DNA of 34,489 bases from DATAEU01 sp046724395 (GTDB lineage Bacteria > Actinomycetota > UBA4738 > HRBIN12): the NCBI GenBank assembly GCA_046724395.1, contig JBKOWM010000024.1, forward strand, positions 1 through 34,489. The letters are read 5' to 3'. The notes under the pieces were generated by a model. The model was not told where the DNA came from. It searched no databases and saw nothing but the letters and a program-made list of their open reading frames with translations. Made by a program: the position numbers and the translations under genes. Shown in pieces: positions 33,059 to 34,489 of the stretch. Each line of letters opens with the position of its first letter. Position 1 is the first letter of the stretch.

Positions 33059-33075
33059 GGCCGATGATATCGGCC
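33059..33075 (-). terminator. Hairpin after mnmA
   Basis: GGCCGAT (33059-33065), loop GAT, ATCGGCC (33069-33075), a perfect 7-bp stem starting 22 bp after the mnmA stop in the 100-bp gap before the UPF0280 gene. There is no U-tract. It may be a terminator, or an operator for the downstream genes. Confidence 0.4.
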
Positions 33076-33097
33076 GCGGTAGACGGACCGGTATGTG

Positions 33098-34177
33098 TCA
33101 GCGCAACGAGGCGACGATCCGTGCTCCCCCGAGGACCTCCTCCCCGCGATACACGACGACGCTTTGCCCCGGCGCCACCCCGCGCTGCGGGGTCCGGAAC
33201 TCGACGTCGAGGTCTGCGCCGTCCGTCCGAACGACGGCGGGTACCGCTTCACCGCGGTACCGGAGACGGACGTCCGCCTCGAATCGCCCCTGGGCCGGCG
33301 GCCGTCTAGCGACCCACCGGACGCGGTCGGCGCGCAGCCCCCGTCGTGCGAGCAGCTCCGCCGGCCCCACGACGACCCGGTTCGAGGCGGAATCGACGTC
33401 GAGGACGTACATCCGGTCAGGCGTCGACAGGCCGAGCCCGCGTCGCTGCCCGATCGTGAACCTGTGGGCGCCACCGTGCCGCGCGAGAACGTTGCCGTCG
33501 GCGTCGAGGACGTCGCCGCGGCGGACCAGGCCGGGGGCGTGTGCCTCGAGAAACGCAGCGTGATCGGCTCCGGGGACGAAGCAGACCTCCTGCGAGTCAC
33601 GCTTTCCGGCGACGGGCAGGCCGAGCCGCTCCGCGTGGCGGCGTGTGTCGGCCTTCGTCATCGCTCCCACGGGGAACAGCGACTGGGCGAGCTCGCGCTG
33701 TCCGAGCGTATGCAACATGTACGACTGGTCCTTCGCCACGTCGGCTGCGCGAAGCAGACGCCACGAGCCATCGTGGTCGCGTCGGGTCCGCACGTAATGC
33801 CCGGTCGCGACGAAATCGATCCCGAGCCGGTCCGCGCGGGCGAGAAACGCGCCGAACTTGATGTGCTCATTGCAGCGGGCGCAAGGGTTCGGCGTCCGGC
33901 CGGCCTCGTGCTCGGAATAGAAATCGGCAAGGACGGTCGCCTCGAACGCCTCGGTGAGGTCCACGACCTCGACGTCGAACCCGCCGATGGCGCCTACGGC
34001 CTGTGCGTCCATCCGAGCGGTGGGGCCGCAGCAGCCGTGATCGACGCCGTCGGCGGGCTGAACGATCTTCATGTGCGAGCCGACCACGTCATAGCCCCGT
34101 TCCTTCAGTAGGCAGGCGGCTACCGACGAGTCGACGCCCCCGGACATGGCGACGAGGACGGATCCCTTCGAGGACAT
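33098..34177 (-). CDS. mnmA: tRNA-specific 2-thiouridylase
   Basis: MnmA (359 residues) thiolates U34 of the Lys, Glu and Gln tRNAs. The PP-loop ATP motif SGGVDSS (12-18), catalytic Cys99 in NPCARCN and Cys199 in DSQEVCFVPG are all present, as are GHYVR, KDQSYML and the C-terminal beta-barrel HRFTIGQRRGL. The ATG at 34177 has no ribosome site, and a TACACT -10 lies just upstream, so it appears leaderless. The long in-frame extension to 34426 is not homologous to MnmA and is left out. It heads the mnmA-UPF0280-ligA run. Confidence 0.97.
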   Translation of the reverse strand: MSSKGSVLVAMSGGVDSSVAACLLKERGYDVVGSHMKIVQPADGVDHGCCGPTARMDAQAVGAIGGFDVEVVDLTEAFEATVLADFYSEHEAGRTPNPCARCNEHIKFGAFLARADRLGIDFVATGHYVRTRRDHDGSWRLLRAADVAKDQSYMLHTLGQRELAQSLFPVGAMTKADTRRHAERLGLPVAGKRDSQEVCFVPGADHAAFLEAHAPGLVRRGDVLDADGNVLARHGGAHRFTIGQRRGLGLSTPDRMYVLDVDSASNRVVVGPAELLARRGLRADRVRWVARRPPAQGRFEADVRLRYRGEAVPAVVRTDGADLDVEFRTPQRGVAPGQSVVVYRGEEVLGGARIVASLR

Positions 34178-34184
34178 GCGACCG

Positions 34185-34190
34185 AGTGTA
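34185..34190 (-). promoter_or_regulatory. -10 box for leaderless mnmA
   Basis: TACACT on the minus strand puts +1 one base before the mnmA ATG. This is the same box and spacing as upstream of gatC. No clear -35. Confidence 0.45.
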
Positions 34191-34211
34191 CGGGGAGGCG
34201 CGGGCGGCCGA

Positions 34212-34258
34212 CCGAAGGCGGTGCGGGCGCCGAAGGCGGTGCGGCGAAGGCGGCGCGG
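34212..34258. repeat. Short GC-rich direct repeat, three copies
   Basis: CCGAAGGCGGTGCGG occurs at 34212-34226 and 34230-34244, followed by the variant CGAAGGCGGCGCGG at 34245-34258. Probably a slippage product; no function is evident. Confidence 0.6.
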
Positions 34259-34323
34259 TGGCGCGGTGGGCCGACACGCGGCGCGGCGACGCCGTTCGGT
34301 CGGGTTCGGTCGAATTCTCGCGG

Positions 34324-34341
34324 CTGTGACGGATGTCACAG
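34324..34341. promoter_or_regulatory. CRP/GlxR-type operator
   Basis: CTGTGAC-GGAT-GTCACAG is a perfect 18-bp dyad containing TGTGA-N6-TCACA, the canonical half-sites of the CRP family. It lies 147 bp upstream of mnmA. The bound regulator and target are not in the window. Confidence 0.6.
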
Positions 34342-34345
34342 TCCA

Positions 34346-34361
34346 CCGAACGGACGTTCGA
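34346..34361. promoter_or_regulatory. LexA (SOS) box
   Basis: CCGAAC-GGAC-GTTCGA differs at only one fixed position from the actinobacterial consensus TCGAAC-N4-GTTCGA and matches the GAAC-N4-GTTC core. It lies 5 bp from the CRP-like site. The SOS-controlled gene is likely to be beyond the right edge, or mnmA. Confidence 0.5.
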
Positions 34362-34366
34362 GATTG

Positions 34367-34384
34367 GCGCGTTCGTGAACGCGC
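34367..34384. promoter_or_regulatory. 18-bp palindrome of unknown use
   Basis: GCGCGTTC-GT-GAACGCGC is a perfect dyad 5 bp past the LexA-like box. GTTC and GAAC are in the order opposite to a LexA site, so another factor, or an RNA hairpin, would be involved. Confidence 0.45.
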
Positions 34385-34489
34385 TTCGATCCGGCAGACA
34401 TACGCCAACGACGGATTCGCATCCACAACGACCTGGCTCGTCCACAGGCTCAGGATCCCGGCATCGATCGCAGGCCAGCAGACGCGCCT

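Larger units (their letters stand above)
34178..34489. other. Non-coding regulatory region upstream of mnmA
   Basis: About 312 bp without a convincing gene. It contains the mnmA -10, a short tandem repeat, a CRP-like site, a LexA-like box and a third palindrome. Two short frames on the minus and plus strand cross it but lack codon-use or start support. The regulatory sites may serve a gene beyond the right edge. Confidence 0.6.

Noticed and set aside
33064..33069. TATCAT inside the hairpin after mnmA as a promoter for the UPF0280 gene
   Set aside because: No -35 at 16-19 bp, and the box is part of the dyad itself; the hairpin explains it.
34178..34426. In-frame N-terminal extension of mnmA from 34426
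   Set aside because: The extra 83 residues are basic low-complexity sequence, MnmA starts with the PP-loop region at 34177, and a leaderless -10 precedes that ATG.
34407..34448. Two DnaA-box-like 9-mers (GCATCCACA, TCGTCCACA) near the right edge
   Set aside because: They differ from TTRTCCACA by one or two bases and there are only two; no origin genes such as dnaA or dnaN are present.
1..34489. Mobile element, CRISPR array, tRNA or rRNA gene
   Set aside because: No transposase, integrase, regularly spaced repeats, cloverleaf or rRNA-like sequence was seen; gaps between genes are mostly under 120 bp and are accounted for.

Overview
The window is about 34.5 kb of very GC-rich, gene-dense bacterial chromosome. 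I count 28 protein-coding genes plus one 15-codon leader ORF, and all but two of the genes (an ammonia-lyase-type dehydratase and an EamA transporter) lie on the minus strand. The host is most likely a high-GC Actinomycetota or a close soil relative, possibly Thermoleophilia-like. This rests on GTG/TTG starts, 1-10 bp gaps and ATGA/GTGA start-stop overlaps, several -10 boxes placed 7-9 nt upstream of start codons (leaderless mRNAs), a LexA-type box close to TCGAAC-N4-GTTCGA, and the GatCAB amidotransferase. The placement is inference; no rRNA or other marker is present. I saw no tRNA, rRNA, CRISPR array, transposase or phage gene.

Region 1 (1-2.9 kb, minus) is an aromatic-degradation operon: aldehyde dehydrogenase (HpaE-like), extradiol dioxygenase (HpaD/HpcB-like) and the start of an APC permease cut by the window edge. 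It has a TTGACA-N18-TACCGT promoter whose -10 is overlapped by a dyad. A threonine-dehydratase-like gene diverges from it on the plus strand.

Region 2 (3.9-7.4 kb, minus) holds the branched-chain aminotransferase ilvE followed by an M1 aminopeptidase.

Region 3 (7.4-12.9 kb, minus) is a run of a PYROXD2/CrtI-like FAD oxidoreductase, a DmdA-like (GcvT-family) protein, YqgE/AlgH, a second DmdA-like paralogue, and a SAM methyltransferase overlapping it by GTGA. This is the best candidate here for an undescribed one-carbon or demethylation pathway.

Region 4 (12.9-15.6 kb, minus) is two tandem MFS exporter paralogues. Their upstream region combines a promoter with a perfect dyad filling the -35/-10 spacer, a 15-codon leader ORF, and a GC hairpin that begins at the base after the leader stop.

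Region 5 (15.6-21.5 kb, minus) has serA with a class V aminotransferase (1-bp gap), then upstream a Rieske ferredoxin, its FAD reductase and a coupled 60-residue protein of unknown function, then a third MFS-type protein.

Region 6 (21.5-34.2 kb) is mainly housekeeping and regulation on the minus strand: mnmA, a UPF0280 protein, ligA, a DUF1028 protein, a HEAT-repeat protein and an HD-GYP protein that share a similar N-terminal domain, gatC, gatA, and gatB. A plus-strand EamA transporter sits between gatA and gatB. The last 312 bp (34178-34489) have no convincing gene but hold a CRP-like site, a LexA-like box, another palindrome and a short tandem repeat.
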